A stretch of DNA of 7,736 nt from Deltaproteobacteria bacterium (GTDB lineage: Bacteria > Desulfobacterota > Desulfobacteria > Desulfobacterales > ETH-SRB1): NCBI GenBank assembly GCA_019314185.1, contig JAFCZU010000139.1, positions 1 through 7,736 on the forward strand, given 5' to 3'. Below the pieces are notes generated by a model. That model saw only the letters and a program-made list of their open reading frames with translations, was not told the origin of the DNA and did no database searches. This document shows, piece by piece, positions 6,738 through 7,736 of this stretch (position 1 is its first letter; every line of letters starts with the position of its first letter). The position numbers and the translations under genes were made by a program.

Positions 6738-7736
6738 TTAGTCTTCTTCCTCTTGCACCGGCCGGGTAACGCCACGCCATTGGAACAGACCCAGATGCCC
6801 ACTATCGTCTTTGGCCCGTTGAAAAGCCTTCTCAAGTTTCCTGTCTTCCAAATGGCTGATGATATCTCCAACCTTATTTAGGCAGTGGGGTGCGGAGTTG
6901 TCTCCCATGTCCAAGCCTCGGAGACGCGGCATGATTTTGTATTCCAATTGATCGGCAAAAGCTAACTGATGGCGGCCCCCTTCGTCAACATTTGGATAAT
7001 TGGCAACGTATTGGTGAATGGCTTTCCTCAGGCGGAAACCAAAAGGACGCCCCACGCTGTCCAGGGCTATGTTTATTTCCGACAGCCACTTGTCAACCTG
7101 TGAGCCAGTATCTGTATCTTGCGCAACCGGACGATGCCAATTATGCCAATGGGCAAAAGAGATATAATCAGCACTATCACGCAATTGGATTTCACCCGTT
7201 GTGGGTTGAGACTTTTCATCCGGCATGCCAAAACGCATGACATTGGCACGGTCCAAGACCTTGTCAGAAAGCGCCTGCGTGGTTTCATCCTCGTTCATGG
7301 TGCCCACAAACAAAATATTTTCCGGCACCCAGACCCTAAAACGGTATTTGCCCGGACCGGCATCAAGTTCTATTTCAGCCTCGCTACGCTTGTCCCGATT
7401 TTCCGGTGAAGCTATGGTTCGACGCAACTCCATGCGGGAAAGAAACTCGCTGAAATAATATTCCGTGCGTGCCAGGTTCATTTCATCCATCAGCACCAGG
7501 AGGATGCGTTCCCTGGTCCATTGGCTGTCAAGCCTGGGAAACTGATTGGGCTCGAAATTGTATGGATCCATGCGCACCATGGCCCTGGCAAGTTCGGTTG
7601 CCTTGTATCTGTTCTCCAGGTAGTTGAAAAAGCCAAACATATCCTGGGGAGAATCCCAACGGGGTTGCACGGCCATCACCAAATGATGCATGCCCATGAG
7701 TCGTGCGTAGGCTACGGGGAGAAGGGTCTTTCCCGT
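6738..7736 (-). CDS. McrB-like AAA+ ATPase (5' partial at window edge)
   Basis: This is the C-terminal 332 residues of a McrB/MoxR-type AAA+ motor that would hydrolyse a nucleoside triphosphate to drive translocation or remodelling. The visible frame begins TGKTLLPVAYA, the end of the Walker A loop, so the recognition domain and most of the P-loop lie off the right edge. Next come VQPRWDSPQDMFGFFN (23-38), Walker B as VLMDEMNLAR (81-90) followed by TEYYFSEFLSRME, and the sensor-1 region ILFVGTMNEDETTQALSDKVLDRAN (141-165, given in part: FVGTMNEDETT then LDRAN). The C-terminal lid includes RPFGFRLRKAIHQYV and AFADQLEYKIMPRLRG (259-274). McrB GTPases carry MNxxDR after the sensor strand; here the wording is MNEDET, so GTP preference should not be assumed. 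A 58-residue tail ends in an acidic QEEED. The stop is four bases before the DUF2357 start, implying coupled translation. The ATPase call is secure. Whether it recognises modified DNA or something else cannot be judged without the N-terminus. Confidence 0.92.
   Translation of the reverse strand, partial: TGKTLLPVAYARLMGMHHLVMAVQPRWDSPQDMFGFFNYLENRYKATELARAMVRMDPYNFEPNQFPRLDSQWTRERILLVLMDEMNLARTEYYFSEFLSRMELRRTIASPENRDKRSEAEIELDAGPGKYRFRVWVPENILFVGTMNEDETTQALSDKVLDRANVMRFGMPDEKSQPTTGEIQLRDSADYISFAHWHNWHRPVAQDTDTGSQVDKWLSEINIALDSVGRPFGFRLRKAIHQYVANYPNVDEGGRHQLAFADQLEYKIMPRLRGLDMGDNSAPHCLNKVGDIISHLEDRKLEKAFQRAKDDSGHLGLFQWRGVTRPVQEEED

Noticed and set aside
6734..6871. Longer start for the DUF2357 gene (46 extra residues)
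   Set aside because: The extension lies entirely within the C-terminal coding part of the ATPase gene and lacks family character. The ATG at 6733 follows the ATPase stop by four bases, as expected for a coupled operon.
1..7736. CRISPR arrays, tRNA or rRNA genes, complete insertion sequences
   Set aside because: No regularly spaced repeats, cloverleaf-like sequence, rRNA wording or transposase motif was seen on either strand.

Overview
This window reads as a bacterial accessory (probable defence) region of mid GC content. It holds two converging gene blocks separated by about 700 bases of AT-rich, largely non-coding DNA. The organism cannot be fixed from the sequence. Shine-Dalgarno-type starts show it is bacterial. 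A short element of the CTTTGCGGCTCTGCGGTGA type (around 1286-1314) is a kind I associate with dispersed repeats in Desulfobacterota and some other environmental phyla, which is only a hint.

Left block (+ strand, 1-960): the 3' part of a DNA methyltransferase gene whose start lies off the window. A helix-turn-helix of the ParB type precedes a methyltransferase domain with a LDPMAGGG cofactor loop and a DPPYY catalytic motif.

Middle (961-1664): no convincing complete gene. It contains a 25-codon minus-strand ORF with a near-perfect ribosome-binding site, the dispersed-repeat-like element, two neighbouring inverted repeats, and a candidate intrinsic terminator (1633-1660) that closes the minus-strand transcription unit.

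Right block (- strand, 7736 down to 1665), in transcription order: (1) a McrB-like AAA+ ATPase, cut by the right window edge inside its Walker A loop; (2) a DUF2357/McrC-like protein, 4 nt downstream; (3) a 964-residue Hsp70/actin-like protein whose start overlaps the previous stop as ATGA; (4) a broken, short reading frame that resembles the N-terminal domain of McrB-like ATPases, interrupted by an in-frame TAG and ending just before the terminator. Tight spacing indicates one co-transcribed, translationally coupled operon.

The notable biology is this combination: an McrBC-like motor and its DUF2357 partner coupled to a large Hsp70-like protein. The DUF2357 protein shows no recognisable PD-(D/E)XK nuclease core. 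The Hsp70-like protein keeps the overall ATPase-domain plan but has altered residues in all three nucleotide-contacting loops. A plausible reading is an McrBC-derived anti-invader system in which the usual nuclease or chaperone chemistry has been modified. The function is inferred from family resemblance and gene order only; no homology search was possible.
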